64,000 nt of DNA from JBDIAG01 sp047974565 (GCA_047974565.1 JBKECN010000019.1:129151-193150), one strand, 5' to 3'. Counted from the first letter of the stretch, positions 36,012-47,030 are shown. Numbers and translations: made by a program. Notes: generated from the letters alone by a model not told the origin.

Positions 36012-36770
36012 TCAGCCGAGCCGGTGACGAATCGCCTTCGCCGCCGCCTCGGGGTCATCGGCCTGCGTGACGGCGCGCACCACCACGACCCGGCGGGCAC
36101 CTGCGTCGACGACATCGGCGAGCCGGTCCAGGTCGATTCCACCGATCGCGAACCAGGGCTTGTCGGTTCCGGTCGCTGCTGCCGCCCGGACCAGGTCCAG
36201 CCCCACCGCCGCCCGTCCCGGCTTGGTCGGGGTCGCCCACACCGGGCCGACGCAGAAGTAGTCCACCTGCGGGTCCGCGTCGGCCGCCGCGAGTTGCTCG
36301 GTCGAGTGCGTGGACCGCCCGATCACCGCGTGCGGCGCGACGAGACCCCCTTGCTCGGGTGTCAGGTCCTGTTGGCCAAGGTGCAGAACCGGGGCACCCG
36401 CGACCCTGGCCAGATCCGCCCGGTCATTGACGGCGATCAGCGCCCCGGCCCGCTCAGCCTCGGTGGCCACCACCTCCAGGGCGGTCAGCTCCTCCTCGGC
36501 CTGCAGTCCCTTCTCCCGGATCTGCAGAATGTCCACTCCCCCGGCGAACGCGGCCGCCGCGAACTCGGCCAAGTCCCCCCGATCTCGCCGGATGTCGGTG
36601 CACACGTACAACAGGCTTCGGGCCAGCCGCTCACGGGCCTGGCGCTCACGGGCCAGCCGCTCACGGGCCTGGCGCTCACGGGCCTGGCGCTCACCGGTCT
36701 GGCGCTCACGGGCCTGGCGCTCACGGATCTGGGCGCGTCGGTGGACGGGGTCGTCGCGGGAATCCTGCAC
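36012..36770 (-). CDS. thiE: Thiamine-phosphate synthase
   Basis: This 252-aa TIM-barrel enzyme couples HMP-pyrophosphate with the thiazole phosphate. Visible motifs are LQIREKG, IAVNDRADLA, HLGQQDL, VIGRSTHS, YFCVGPVWATPTKPG and AIGGIDLD. The GTG start at 36770 is backed by a leaderless -10. The first 50 residues are an unusual charged stretch of Arg-Glu-Arg pentapeptides produced by a 15-bp repeat (36620-36726) inserted ahead of the normal start LLYVCTD. The gene is divergent from thiO-S-G-F and lies on the other side of the TPP riboswitch, so thiE itself is not downstream of the switch. Confidence 0.93.
   Translation of the reverse strand: MQDSRDDPVHRRAQIRERQARERQTGERQARERQARERLARERQARERLARSLLYVCTDIRRDRGDLAEFAAAAFAGGVDILQIREKGLQAEEELTALEVVATEAERAGALIAVNDRADLARVAGAPVLHLGQQDLTPEQGGLVAPHAVIGRSTHSTEQLAAADADPQVDYFCVGPVWATPTKPGRAAVGLDLVRAAAATGTDKPWFAIGGIDLDRLADVVDAGARRVVVVRAVTQADDPEAAAKAIRHRLG
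36620..36726. repeat. 15-bp in-frame tandem repeat in thiE
   Basis: About seven copies of a 15-bp unit (GCCTGGCGCTCACGG type) encode Arg/Glu-rich pentapeptides at the ThiE N-terminus, predicted to form a charged helix. Confidence 0.9.
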
Positions 36771-36776
36771 GCCGAT

Positions 36777-36782
36777 ACGCTA
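36777..36782 (-). promoter_or_regulatory. -10 element (TAGCGT) for leaderless thiE
   Basis: On the minus strand TAGCGT ends six bases before the GTG at 36770. It lies at the edge of the oppositely transcribed riboswitch. Confidence 0.5.
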
Positions 36783-36787
36783 GTGGG

Positions 36788-36876
36788 CAACCGCGGGAGC
36801 TCCACCACCGGAGCTGAGAGGGTGTTCCGTCACCGACCGCTCGAACCTGATTCGGATCATGCCGACGAAGGGAGGC
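36788..36876 (+). ncRNA. TPP riboswitch (THI element)
   Basis: The thi-box landmarks are present in order: GGGAGCTCC, GGAGCTGAGAGG, GACCGCTCGAACCTGATTCG and ATCATGCCGACGAAGGGAGG. The last segment contains GGAGG (36871-36875), five bases before the thiO ATG, so the 3' closing strand doubles as the Shine-Dalgarno. TPP binding would therefore mask ribosome entry, and control is probably translational. It governs thiO-thiS-thiG-thiF. Confidence 0.93.
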
Positions 36877-36880
36877 GCAC

Positions 36881-38182
36881 ATGCAGGTCGTCGTCATCGG
36901 CGCCGGCATCGTGGGCCTGTGCATCGCCGAAGCCCTGGTACGCAGCGGCGCCGACACCGTCCTGGTCGATCCCGATTCTGCCGGCGGCGCGACCCGGGCG
37001 GCGGCCGGGATGCTCTCACCGGTCGGTGAGACCTACCACCAGGAGTCGGACCTGGGCTCGCTGCTGCTAGCCGGTGCTCGCACCTACCCGGGGTTCATCG
37101 CCAGGCTCGCCGGCGGCCGGGACGCCGAGGCCGTCGGCTTGCGGACCACCGGCACGCTCATCTGCGGTACCGACAACGCCGACCGGACGGCGCTGAGTGA
37201 TCTGCACGAGGTCTGCCTGGCCCACGGACTCAGATCGCAGCGGCTCACCACCCGCCAGGCCCGGCGCCTCGAGCCCCTTCTGGGCCCGGCGTTGTCCTGC
37301 GCCTTCCTGGCTCCGGATGACCATCAAGTCGACCCGAGACTGCTGGCCGAGGCACTGTTGGCCTGGCTCGGCGAGCGCTGCCGGTTCGAATGCTGCCCCG
37401 CCACCGCGGTGCTGCACCGCGACTCCGACGACTCGTCCAGCCCCGCCACCGGCGTCCTGCTCGGCGACGGCCGGCAGATCGGCGCGGACGCCGTGGTGGT
37501 GGCCAATGCACTCGGCGCGCAGACGATCGCCGGGCTGCCTACCGACGTGACGACGTTGTTGCGACCGGTATTCGGGGACGTGCTGCGGCTGCGACCACCG
37601 GCCGCCCTGGCCGGCCTCGTCCAGCACACCATCCGCGCCCGGGTCGCCGGTACGCCGGTGTACGTGGTGCCCCGCCCCGATGGCGGCCTCGTCCTGGGCG
37701 CCACCAGCCGCGAGGACGGCGAACCGTTGCCCAGCGCCGGCGGCATGCACCAACTCCTGCGGGACGCGATCCGGCTCGTGCCCGCGGTCGCCGAGTTCGC
37801 TGTCACCGAACTCATCGCCCGGCCCCGTCCCGGCACCCCCGACAACGCACCACTGCTCGGCCTGGCCACCGACTCTCGCGCCCGGGTGACTCCCGGGCTG
37901 GTGCTGGCTACCGGATTCTTCCGGCACGGAGTGCTGCTCGCTCCGCTCGCCGGGCACCTGGTGTGCTCCCTCCTGGGGCTGCCCACCCCGGAACCCCCGC
38001 ACCCCGGCTCCCCCGAACCCCGACACCCGGGCACGCCGGACCGGCCACCCCCCAGTGACCGCATCGCCGACCTCCTGGCCATCGTCGACCCGGCTCGCTT
38101 CACCCGCGCCGTCGCCCCACACGCCCCTACCGACTCCCCGATCTCTGCCGACACCAGGCAGGCACCCGTGAGGACCCGATGA
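36881..38182 (+). CDS. thiO: Glycine oxidase
   Basis: This 433-aa FAD enzyme of the DAO family has a dinucleotide-binding N-terminus (VVVIGAGIVGLCIAEALV), GGATRAAAGMLSP near the flavin, and the C-terminal GLVLATGFFRHGVLLAPL. It oxidises glycine to the imine used for thiazole synthesis. It is the first gene under the TPP riboswitch. The C-terminus carries an extra 60 residues of Pro-rich low-complexity sequence. ATGA overlap with thiS couples translation. Confidence 0.93.
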   Translation: MQVVVIGAGIVGLCIAEALVRSGADTVLVDPDSAGGATRAAAGMLSPVGETYHQESDLGSLLLAGARTYPGFIARLAGGRDAEAVGLRTTGTLICGTDNADRTALSDLHEVCLAHGLRSQRLTTRQARRLEPLLGPALSCAFLAPDDHQVDPRLLAEALLAWLGERCRFECCPATAVLHRDSDDSSSPATGVLLGDGRQIGADAVVVANALGAQTIAGLPTDVTTLLRPVFGDVLRLRPPAALAGLVQHTIRARVAGTPVYVVPRPDGGLVLGATSREDGEPLPSAGGMHQLLRDAIRLVPAVAEFAVTELIARPRPGTPDNAPLLGLATDSRARVTPGLVLATGFFRHGVLLAPLAGHLVCSLLGLPTPEPPHPGSPEPRHPGTPDRPPPSDRIADLLAIVDPARFTRAVAPHAPTDSPISADTRQAPVRTR

Positions 38183-38415
38183 AGATCACCGTCAACGCCG
38201 ACACCCATGACCTGGCCCCCGGCACCACGTGCCGCGACCTCGTCGCCACCCTCACCGGCACTGACGTAGGTGCCGACGGACTGGGCCCGGACGGTCGCGG
38301 ACTCGGCATCGCGGTGGCCGTGAACGGTGAGGTGGTCCCTCGAAGCACCTGGCAGGCAACGGCTTTGGCTGAGGGCGCCGAGGTGGAGATCGTCACCGCG
38401 GTGCAGGGTGGCTGA
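38179..38415 (+). CDS. thiS: ThiS sulfur-carrier protein
   Basis: This 78-aa ubiquitin-like protein begins MKITVNADTHDLAPGTTCRD and ends in the required Gly-Gly (TAVQGG), which ThiF adenylates and converts to a thiocarboxylate. It overlaps the thiO stop by four bases. VAVNGEVVPRS is the conserved central strand. A slight insert (GADGLGPDGRG) lengthens it relative to the usual 66-70 aa. Confidence 0.95.
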   Translation: MKITVNADTHDLAPGTTCRDLVATLTGTDVGADGLGPDGRGLGIAVAVNGEVVPRSTWQATALAEGAEVEIVTAVQGG

Positions 38416-38419
38416 GCTG

Positions 38420-39226
38420 ATGAGCGCGCCGACCCACCCTGGCCCAACCCTCCTGGGCGTCGACCCGCTGGTGATCGACGGGGTGAGCCTGGCCTCCCGG
38501 CTGATCCTGGGCACCGGCGGCATCCCCAGCCTGGCGGCGCTCGGCACCGCGCTGGACACCTCGGGCACCGTCCTGACCACCGTCGCGATGCGCCGCTACT
38601 CCCCCGGCGAGGCGGGGTCGCTGTTCACCCTGCTCACCGAGCGCGGCATCCGGATCCTGCCCAACACCGCAGGCTGCTTCACCGCCCGCGAAGCCGTGCT
38701 GACCGCTGAACTGGCCCGGGAGGCGCTGGAGACGTCGTGGATCAAGCTCGAGGTGATCGCCGACGAGACCACCTTGCTGCCGGACGTGGTCGAGTTGGTG
38801 GACGCCACCGAGCAGCTCGTCGCCCGCGGCTTCCAGGTCTTCGCCTACACCAACGACGACCCGGTGACCGCCCTGCGCCTTGAAGAACTGGGGGCCACCG
38901 CGGTGATGCCGCTGGGCGCGCCGATCGGCACCGGCCTGGGCATCCTCAACCCGCACAACATCGAGCTCATCGTCTCCAGGGCCGGGGTGCCTATCGTCCT
39001 GGACGCGGGCATCGGCACTGCCTCCGATGCCGCCCTGGCGATGGAGTTGGGCTGTGCGGCGGTGCTGCTGGCCACCGCGGTGACCCGGGCGCATGACCCG
39101 GCCCGGATGGGAACCGCTTTCGCGCATGCGGTGGCCGCCGGGTACCACGCCCGCCACGCCGGACGGATCCCGCGACGAGAGCACGCCTTGGCGTCCTCGC
39201 CGATGGATGGACGGCCCGACCTGTGA
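38420..39226 (+). CDS. thiG: Thiazole synthase
   Basis: This 268-aa TIM-barrel protein forms the thiazole phosphate from deoxyxylulose-5-phosphate, dehydroglycine and ThiS thiocarboxylate. TVAMRRYS, ILPNTAGCFTAREAV, WIKLEVIADE (Schiff-base Lys), VMPLGAPIGTG and VLDAGIGTASDAA are the family motifs. ATG 38420 lies four bases after the thiS stop. The frame extends upstream to 38327 only as overlap with thiS. The GTGA at its end overlaps thiF. Confidence 0.95.
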   Translation: MSAPTHPGPTLLGVDPLVIDGVSLASRLILGTGGIPSLAALGTALDTSGTVLTTVAMRRYSPGEAGSLFTLLTERGIRILPNTAGCFTAREAVLTAELAREALETSWIKLEVIADETTLLPDVVELVDATEQLVARGFQVFAYTNDDPVTALRLEELGATAVMPLGAPIGTGLGILNPHNIELIVSRAGVPIVLDAGIGTASDAALAMELGCAAVLLATAVTRAHDPARMGTAFAHAVAAGYHARHAGRIPRREHALASSPMDGRPDL

Positions 39227-40359
39227 CCGCCTCGCTACCTGCGCTGGTCGACCCAGGCCCGGACCTGCGCGAGGACCAGCGCCAACGCTATGCGCGCCAA
39301 CTGCTCCTGCCCGGGATCGGCGTGCTCGGGCAGCGGCGGCTGTGCAATGCCCGGGTGCTGGTGGTCGGCGCGGGCGGGCTCGGCTCGCCGGTGCTCCTCT
39401 ACCTCGCCGCAGCCGGCGTGGGCACCATCGGAGTCATCGACGACGATGCCGTGGACGTGACCAACCTGCATCGCCAAGTGCTGCATGGAGTTCCCGACGT
39501 GGGCCGGCCCAAGGTCGACTCGGCCACCGAGGCCCTCGCCGCGCTCAACCCTGACGTCACGGTTCGCGCCCACCGCGAACGACTCACCTCGGCCAACGCG
39601 CTGGACGTGCTCGCCGGGTATCAGCTCGTCGTGGACGGTGCCGACAACTTCGCCACCCGCTACCTGGTGGCGGACGCGTGCGAGGTGCTCGGGCTGCCCT
39701 GTGTGTGGGGTTCGATCCTGCGATTCGAAGGTCACGTCAGCGTCTTCTGGCCCGGACGGGGGCCCGGCTATCGGGATATCTTCCCCGACCCGCCGCACCC
39801 GGAGTCGGCACCGTCCTGCGCCGAGGCCGGCGTCTTCGGGTCGCTGTGCGGGACCATCGGGTCAGTCCTGGCCGGGGAGGTGATCAAGCTCGTCACGGGC
39901 ACCGGTAGGCCGCTGATCGGTCGGCTGCTCGTCCACGACGCACTGGGCGCGACCTGGCGGGAGCTGCGGGTCCGCCCGGACCCGCGCCGCTCCCCGGTCC
40001 ATGATCTCGCCGCGGACTACGAGCAGATGTGTGGGCTGGTGCCCGCCGAGCCGGTACCGAGCGTCAGCGCGGCCGAACTCGCCGCACTGATGCGCGCGGG
40101 TGAGTCACTCCTGGTAGACGTGCGCGAGGACCTGGAGGTGGCCGGCGACCGGATCACCGGCTCGACGCACCTGCCGATGGACCAGATCCTCAGCGGCGCA
40201 GCGATGCTGGATCGGGGCGTCCCGATCGTCGTGCACTGCGCGAGCGGGGTGCGCTCGGCTCGGGTGGTGGCGCACCTGGCCGGGCTCGGGTACCAGGCTC
40301 GGCACCTGGACGGTGGCCTGGACGCCTGGCGGCGCGAGTACCCGACCGACCCGTTCTGA
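39223..40359 (+). CDS. thiF: ThiF/MoeB adenylyltransferase with rhodanese domain
   Basis: This 378-aa protein has an E1-like domain (VVGAGGLGSPVLLYLAAAGV for ATP and DDDAVDVTNLHRQVLH) that adenylates ThiS, followed by a C-terminal rhodanese domain (about residues 285-378) with the persulfide Cys in VHCASGVRSA. The fusion unites activation and sulfur transfer. PSCAEAGVFGS keeps the crossover-loop Cys of MoeB/ThiF. It is the last gene of the riboswitch-controlled operon. It could also serve molybdopterin synthesis, as such fusions do elsewhere. Confidence 0.92.
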   Translation: MTASLPALVDPGPDLREDQRQRYARQLLLPGIGVLGQRRLCNARVLVVGAGGLGSPVLLYLAAAGVGTIGVIDDDAVDVTNLHRQVLHGVPDVGRPKVDSATEALAALNPDVTVRAHRERLTSANALDVLAGYQLVVDGADNFATRYLVADACEVLGLPCVWGSILRFEGHVSVFWPGRGPGYRDIFPDPPHPESAPSCAEAGVFGSLCGTIGSVLAGEVIKLVTGTGRPLIGRLLVHDALGATWRELRVRPDPRRSPVHDLAADYEQMCGLVPAEPVPSVSAAELAALMRAGESLLVDVREDLEVAGDRITGSTHLPMDQILSGAAMLDRGVPIVVHCASGVRSARVVAHLAGLGYQARHLDGGLDAWRREYPTDPF

Positions 40360-40458
40360 ACGGCCGCTGCCGGGATTCGGCCGGTCAAGGACGCCGAATC
40401 GGGTGTGCGCTTGCTAGCGTGATCGATTCATCCGAGGCCTGACCGAGGAGCGAATCTC

Positions 40459-41700
40459 ATGGACGTGAGCCCGCTGACCTGGACACTGACCCTGGTCGCC
40501 ATCGGGGGGCTGCTGGCCTTCGATTTCATCTTCCACGTCCGCAAGGCACACGTGCCGACTCTGCGCGAGGCCGCGACCTGGTCGGCCATCTACGTCGGGA
40601 TCGCCATCCTTTTCGGTGTGGGCCTGTGGGCGGTGGCCGGAGGCGAATACGGCAAGGAGTACTTCGGCGGGTACATCACCGAGAAGGCGCTGTCCGTCGA
40701 CAATCTCTTCGTCTTCCTCATCATCATGGCCAGTTTCAAGGTGCCGCGCGCCGACCAGCAGAAAGTGTTGCTGTTCGGCATCGTGTTCGCGCTCATAGCC
40801 CGATCGGTCTTCATCCTCGCCGGCGCCGCCCTGATCAGCCGCTTCTCGGCGGTGTTCTACATCTTCGGCATCATCTTGCTGGTCACCGCCGGTAATCTGC
40901 TCAAGCCCGATGACCATGGCGACGAGTCGGATAACTTCATGGTCCGGATCAGTCGAAAACTGTTCCGCACCACCGATTACTACGACGGCGACAAGATGTT
41001 CACGATGGTGGACGGCCGGCGTCGCCTGACCCCGATGATCACGGTGATGGTCGCCATCGGCGGCACCGACATCCTCTTCGCGCTCGACTCGATCCCGGCG
41101 ATCTTCGGCCTCACCCAGGAGACGTACATCGTCTTCACCGCCACCGCCTTCTCCCTCATGGGGTTACGCCAGCTGTACTTCCTACTGGACGGCCTGCTCG
41201 ACCGGCTCATCTATCTGTCCTACGGGCTGGCGGCGATCCTGGCCTTCATCGGGATCAAACTCATTCTGCACGCCCTGCACGAGAACAACCTTCCGTTCAT
41301 CAACGGCGGCGAACACGTCGACGTGTATGAGGTGACCATCGAACTCTCGCTCAGCGTCATCGTCGGGGTGCTGGCGGTCACCGTGATCGCGTCCCTGGTC
41401 AGCCCGAAGGGCAAGGCCCAGACCACGATCAACAACGCGCGGCGGCACGTGCGCGAGTATCTGGCGCTGGACTTCTACGACGACGCTGCCCTGCGGGAAC
41501 GGCATTACCTGGCACTGCTCGACGAGGAAGCCGCCCTGCGTCAAGTGCATCCCAAGTACAAGCACCTGATCCGCAACGAGGAGAAGCTGCTTCGCGACCT
41601 GGCCGAAGCACACCGGGTGCACGACCGGTACATGACCGAGAACCCGCAGCCTACGGGCGGCCTGCAGGAACGCCGCCTGGGGCTCGGCGGCAGCGACTGA
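40459..41700 (+). CDS. TerC/Alx-family membrane protein
   Basis: This 413-aa protein has about nine helices and the TerC signatures EKALSVDNLFVFLIIM and GGTDILFALDSIPAIFGLT, whose acidic residues lie in the membrane and are proposed to bind metal. The family is linked to manganese export (Alx/MntX-like) and to metalation of secreted proteins; some members sit under yybP-ykoY riboswitches, and none is visible here. A soluble C-terminal tail of 80 residues follows. GAGGAGCG precedes the ATG, and TAGCGT at 40415-40420 may be the -10 of a leadered promoter. Confidence 0.9.
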   Translation: MDVSPLTWTLTLVAIGGLLAFDFIFHVRKAHVPTLREAATWSAIYVGIAILFGVGLWAVAGGEYGKEYFGGYITEKALSVDNLFVFLIIMASFKVPRADQQKVLLFGIVFALIARSVFILAGAALISRFSAVFYIFGIILLVTAGNLLKPDDHGDESDNFMVRISRKLFRTTDYYDGDKMFTMVDGRRRLTPMITVMVAIGGTDILFALDSIPAIFGLTQETYIVFTATAFSLMGLRQLYFLLDGLLDRLIYLSYGLAAILAFIGIKLILHALHENNLPFINGGEHVDVYEVTIELSLSVIVGVLAVTVIASLVSPKGKAQTTINNARRHVREYLALDFYDDAALRERHYLALLDEEAALRQVHPKYKHLIRNEEKLLRDLAEAHRVHDRYMTENPQPTGGLQERRLGLGGSD

Positions 41701-41730
41701 CCGCCACCACCTGCCGCACTACCTTGCGCC

Positions 41731-41762
41731 GATCGCCGGGAGGCCTTGACCTCCCGGCGATC
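41731..41762. terminator. Bidirectional hairpin between terC and ettA
   Basis: GATCGCCGGGAGG and CCTCCCGGCGATC form a perfect 13-bp stem with a six-base loop (CCTTGA). It lies between the stops of two convergent genes. There is no T-run, as is common for actinobacterial terminators. Confidence 0.85.
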
Positions 41763-41800
41763 TCACGTCCCATCAAAGGGTGTCAGGCAAGCAACGCTGA

Positions 41801-43483
<1,683 letters not shown>

Positions 43484-43489
43484 TGGGCA

Positions 43490-43495
43490 AGACTA
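43490..43495 (-). promoter_or_regulatory. -10 element (TAGTCT) for leaderless ettA
   Basis: On the minus strand TAGTCT ends six bases before the ettA ATG, with no Shine-Dalgarno. Confidence 0.55.
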
Positions 43496-43689
43496 TGGGG
43501 TGGGCCCGCCGAGCCTCGAATCCGTTGACTGCCGCCTGGGCTGGGCAGTGGCGCGGCACCGTCTGGGCGCCTGGTCAGGAGTTCGGGCTGGCGCGGGGTG
43601 ATGAGGCGGGTCCGACTTGGGTCGAGCCCCCGCCAGCCAGCCACGCGCCAGCCAAGGCGCGCCAACCGGCCAAGCCGCACCAGGTGTGG

Positions 43690-44060
43690 TAGGCCTGCGG
43701 AGCAGATCGCACACCACCCAGCCACAGGCCGGTAAGGCGGACGCCGACTCAGCCGGGCGCCGATCAGCCGGGCGCCGACTCAGCCGCACACAACCAGGCC
43801 GGACGCGGATCACCGGAGCACCAGCCGGACGCCGATCCCCCGGCACACCACCCAGCCACGCGCCGGTAAGCCGGACGCCGACTCAGCCGGGGGCCGATCA
43901 GCCGGGCGCAGACTCAGCCGCACACCCAGGCCGGACGCGGATCACCGGAGCCACCCGGCCGGACACCCATCACCCGGAGCCACCCAGCCGGACGCCGATC
44001 CCCACACACCACCCAGCCGGACGCCACCCAGCCGGACGCCGATTGAGCCGGACAGTGCTC
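43690..44060. repeat. Degenerate intergenic repeat field upstream of ssb-like gene
   Basis: Short units such as AGCCGGACGCCGAT, CAGCCGGGCGCCGA and ACCACCCAGCC recur irregularly more than fifteen times, with two larger blocks (43730-43860 and 43865-44040) duplicated from each other. The 797-bp interval 43484-44280 has open frames through it, but their composition is that of the repeat, so I call no gene. GGAG lies upstream of the next ATG. Confidence 0.8.
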
Positions 44061-44280
44061 AGAAACGCACGCCGGCCACCGCCGGTTCAGCCGAGCACGT
44101 CGCAGGCACCGGACTTGACCGAGCCCGCAGCGATCTCTGGTGCTCATCCACAGGCCGCGCAGACCCCCGGCAGTTGTCCACAACCCACCCTCGTCGGTTC
44201 CCGAGCCCGCCGGGCCTGGTCAGGATCGACGTACTCGCCTGCACCGCGGGCATTCACCGAGCACGTCAAAGGAGCCGGAC

Positions 44281-44877
44281 ATGAACGACACCATGACCAC
44301 CATCGTCGGAAATCTCACCGCAGACCCCGTCCTGGCCGCGGTCGGCGAGGGCGGTCGGTCGGTCGCCCGGTTGCGGGTGGCCTGTACGGAGTCGGTCTTC
44401 CAGCCGCAGAGCCGTACCTGGGTGGACGGTCGCACCTCGTATTTCAATGTCTCGGCCTGGGGGCCGTTGGGCGAGAACGCGGCTTGTTCGTTCCGCAAGG
44501 GTCAGCGGGTGATCGTGCACGGCCGCCTCTACATCGACCAGTATCAGAACAAGGACGGGGAGGTGCGGATGAGCGTGCAGATCGATGCCCGGGCCATCGG
44601 CCACGACCTCACTTGGGGTACCTCTCACTTCACGCGGTTCATCCGCAGCCAGGCCGGGGACGGCGGGTCCACTGGGCACGCCGACACTGTTGAGCAGTCA
44701 AGCCGGGACGGCGCCAACGAGGGGCAGGCCGCCGAGGGGTCCGGCCCGGCGACCGTCGATGCGCCAGGCTCCAGGACCGCGGGTGGTCGCGAGGACCTGC
44801 CGGACGTGGGTGACTACGTGGAGATCGATGGCATCTTCGTCGACGAGCAAGGGGTGGTGCTCCCGCAGAGCGCCTGA
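44281..44877 (+). CDS. Single-stranded DNA-binding protein-like (SSB paralog)
   Basis: This 198-aa protein has an N-terminal OB fold: TTIVGNLTADPVLAAVG, ARLRVACTE, TSYFNVSAWGPLGENAACS and KGQRVIVHGRLYIDQYQ are the SSB strands. It lacks the acidic DDDIPF-type tip of replicative SSB; the C-terminal 90 residues are low-complexity and end in VVLPQSA. This marks it as an accessory SSB of the kind found in actinobacteria beside other genes, perhaps for recombination or competence. AAAGGAG lies seven bases upstream of the ATG. Confidence 0.85.
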   Translation: MNDTMTTIVGNLTADPVLAAVGEGGRSVARLRVACTESVFQPQSRTWVDGRTSYFNVSAWGPLGENAACSFRKGQRVIVHGRLYIDQYQNKDGEVRMSVQIDARAIGHDLTWGTSHFTRFIRSQAGDGGSTGHADTVEQSSRDGANEGQAAEGSGPATVDAPGSRTAGGREDLPDVGDYVEIDGIFVDEQGVVLPQSA

Positions 44878-45338
44878 AATGAGGCGGACAGCCTCGTGTC
44901 GGCGGGGCACGGCCCGCGACCCGGTCCCGCGGAGGCGCCCCGCTGGGCTTCGAGGGCCGAGGGCACCGAGTCCAGTTGGGGTGCACCCAGCACGTGCACC
45001 CAGACCTGCAGTGCGGCATCGCGAGTCAAGTCGCCCCGCGGCACCGCGAGAACTCGCGGCGCGGTCCGCAGCGTCGTCTTCGGTGCCGAACCCGACGGGG
45101 CGCGAGAACGACCCTGCCTGGCGGCCGGTGTGGTGCTGCCGACGCAAGGGCTCGCGGTGAGTCTGACGTTGCTCGTGCTGGCTCGCCTCCGGCACCGCGA
45201 GAACTCGCCCCACACGCAAGCAAGGAAGCTCGCCCAGCGGAGCCGCGAGGGAACTCGCCCCGGCGCGGATCGCGCGGGGATCCGAAACGGCCCGCAACCG
45301 CTCGCAGGCCACAGCACAGGCGCAGCGCGAGATCGGCG
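44878..45338. other. Intergenic interval with scattered short repeats
   Basis: No gene can be supported in this 461-bp gap. GCACCGCGAGAACTCG recurs at about 45042 and 45190, and AACTCGCCCC at about 45201 and 45254, so the interval seems to have grown by duplication. Confidence 0.5.
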
Positions 45339-47030
45339 CTAGCTACGTCCGGTCCGGGCCACCTGGAGGGCATTGCGGGTGTCCCGGTGCTCGGCGAGCA
45401 CCACGGCCACCGGGTCGAGGACGAGGGTGGTGCCCACCGCGGCCACCTCGGCTCGCAATGCCTTGGCGGCCTTGCGTCGACGCCGGCGGGCACCGACGCC
45501 GGCCAGGGCCGAGGCCAGCACCGACAGCAGCAGCCCGAGCACGATGCCGCCGATCAGCATCGCCGACGGCAACGGCACGCCGAGCCGTTCGGGTTGGACC
45601 AACCAGATCATCGGGGTGCCCGGCTCTGGCCAGCCGAGGTAGTCGATGAGCGCGAGACCACCGAGCCACACGGCCCCGGCCACTGCACTGACCGCCAGCA
45701 GTACCTGGAGCACGCCCACCAGCCACCACCACACGGGGTTCCGGAAGGTGAGCGGGGTTCGGGTCACGGCACGGTCCAGCGCGTCGGCGAGGTCCGGGCC
45801 GGGCGGAACAGCGGCGTCGCGGACCGCGTCCTGCCAGCGCATCGGCAGGCCGGTGGCGCATTGGCTGGCGATCTGCCGAGTGGTCAGGGCCACCTGGGCT
45901 TGCTGGCCCGCCCCCGGTGTCGGCAGTGAGGATCGTGCCACCGAGCCGGTTTCCACCTCGGCACGGCCCGATGACGCGCCCCGGCCGAGCCGGAGCCGGT
46001 CCAGCGGGCTGCGCCGCAGCCTGCCCAGCCACCGGGTGAACGGCCACCCGGTGCGGGCCCGGGCCGCGCGGCGGTAGTCGGCGCCGACGGCGTCCAAGAC
46101 CATCGGCACACCCGCGGCACCGACGAGGGCGTCGACGAGGCCGGAGGCCCCGGGGACCTTCTCGGGAGCGGTCTCGGTGTCGGCGACGCTGCCGGCCAGC
46201 CGGGCAGCGGCATCGTCCAGGTCGAGCAGCACCCTCCGACGTACCGCCTCGTGGGCGTCGACCGCAGCCACGATCCGCTCGCGCAGTTCGTCCAAGCCGC
46301 GGCCGGTCTGCGCCGAGCACGCCAGCACCGGCACCCCGGGCAGACCGTCCTCAGCGAGCAGTCGGCTCAGATCACGTACGCACGGCCCCACATCCTCAGG
46401 GTCGAGCCGGTCCACCTGATTGAGCACCACCGTCATCACCGAGGCATAGGGGGCCATCGGCTGCAGGTAGCCCGAATGCAGTGCGTCGTCGGCGTACTTC
46501 TGCGGGTCCACCACCCACACGAGCAGGTCGACGAGTTTGACCAGGCGATCCACCTCGAGCCGGTGTGCCATCGCGGTCGAGTCGTGGTCGGGCAGGTCGA
46601 GCAGCACCAGCCCTTCGAGCGTGGCGATCCCGTCGGAGCCAACGTCGAGCCGGTGCCGGCGGGGCACACTCAACCAGTCCAGGAGTTGGTCACCGCCTCC
46701 ACCCACCACCAGCCCGGTGGCCTTGGACGTGGTCGGACGGCGCGCCCCGACCCGGGACACTTGCGTCCCGCACATGGCATTGAACAGCGAGGACTTGCCG
46801 CTGCCGGTGGCGCCGGCGAAGGCCACGACCGTGTGATCCAGTCCCAGGGCCAGCCGCTGCCCGGTGCGTCTGACCACCCCGGCCGCCCACTCGGCCGCTT
46901 CCGGATCCAGCCGGTCACCACCCAGGTCGAGCACCCGCTGCAGCGCGTCCAGGCGCACCGGCACGTCAGCACTGGCCGCTGCCTTACGCCCGGGTCGGAT
47001 TGCCTGGGTCAGCCCACCGCGCGCGCTCAT
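45339..47030 (-). CDS. Dynamin-like/YfjP-type GTPase, membrane-associated
   Basis: This 563-aa protein has a GTPase domain near the N-terminus with G1 GATGSGKSS, G3 DLPDHDS and G4 NQVD. Two transmembrane segments lie near the C-terminus (about residues 425-450 and 480-505), and a charged tail follows. Such proteins come in adjacent pairs in actinobacteria and are thought to act on membranes, like bacterial dynamins. The ATG overlaps the stop of the upstream GTPase (ATGA), so the pair is translated together and may form a hetero-oligomer. Confidence 0.85.
   Translation of the reverse strand: MSARGGLTQAIRPGRKAAASADVPVRLDALQRVLDLGGDRLDPEAAEWAAGVVRRTGQRLALGLDHTVVAFAGATGSGKSSLFNAMCGTQVSRVGARRPTTSKATGLVVGGGGDQLLDWLSVPRRHRLDVGSDGIATLEGLVLLDLPDHDSTAMAHRLEVDRLVKLVDLLVWVVDPQKYADDALHSGYLQPMAPYASVMTVVLNQVDRLDPEDVGPCVRDLSRLLAEDGLPGVPVLACSAQTGRGLDELRERIVAAVDAHEAVRRRVLLDLDDAAARLAGSVADTETAPEKVPGASGLVDALVGAAGVPMVLDAVGADYRRAARARTGWPFTRWLGRLRRSPLDRLRLGRGASSGRAEVETGSVARSSLPTPGAGQQAQVALTTRQIASQCATGLPMRWQDAVRDAAVPPGPDLADALDRAVTRTPLTFRNPVWWWLVGVLQVLLAVSAVAGAVWLGGLALIDYLGWPEPGTPMIWLVQPERLGVPLPSAMLIGGIVLGLLLSVLASALAGVGARRRRRKAAKALRAEVAAVGTTLVLDPVAVVLAEHRDTRNALQVARTGRS

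Noticed and set aside
43617..44693. Long frame of about 358 codons over the repeat field and ssb-like gene
   Set aside because: Its sequence is Pro/Arg repeat followed by an out-of-frame reading of the SSB-like gene, with no domain.
44878..45338. Small genes in the gap before the GTPases
   Set aside because: Frames exist in several registers but none has a start site, domain or plausible composition.
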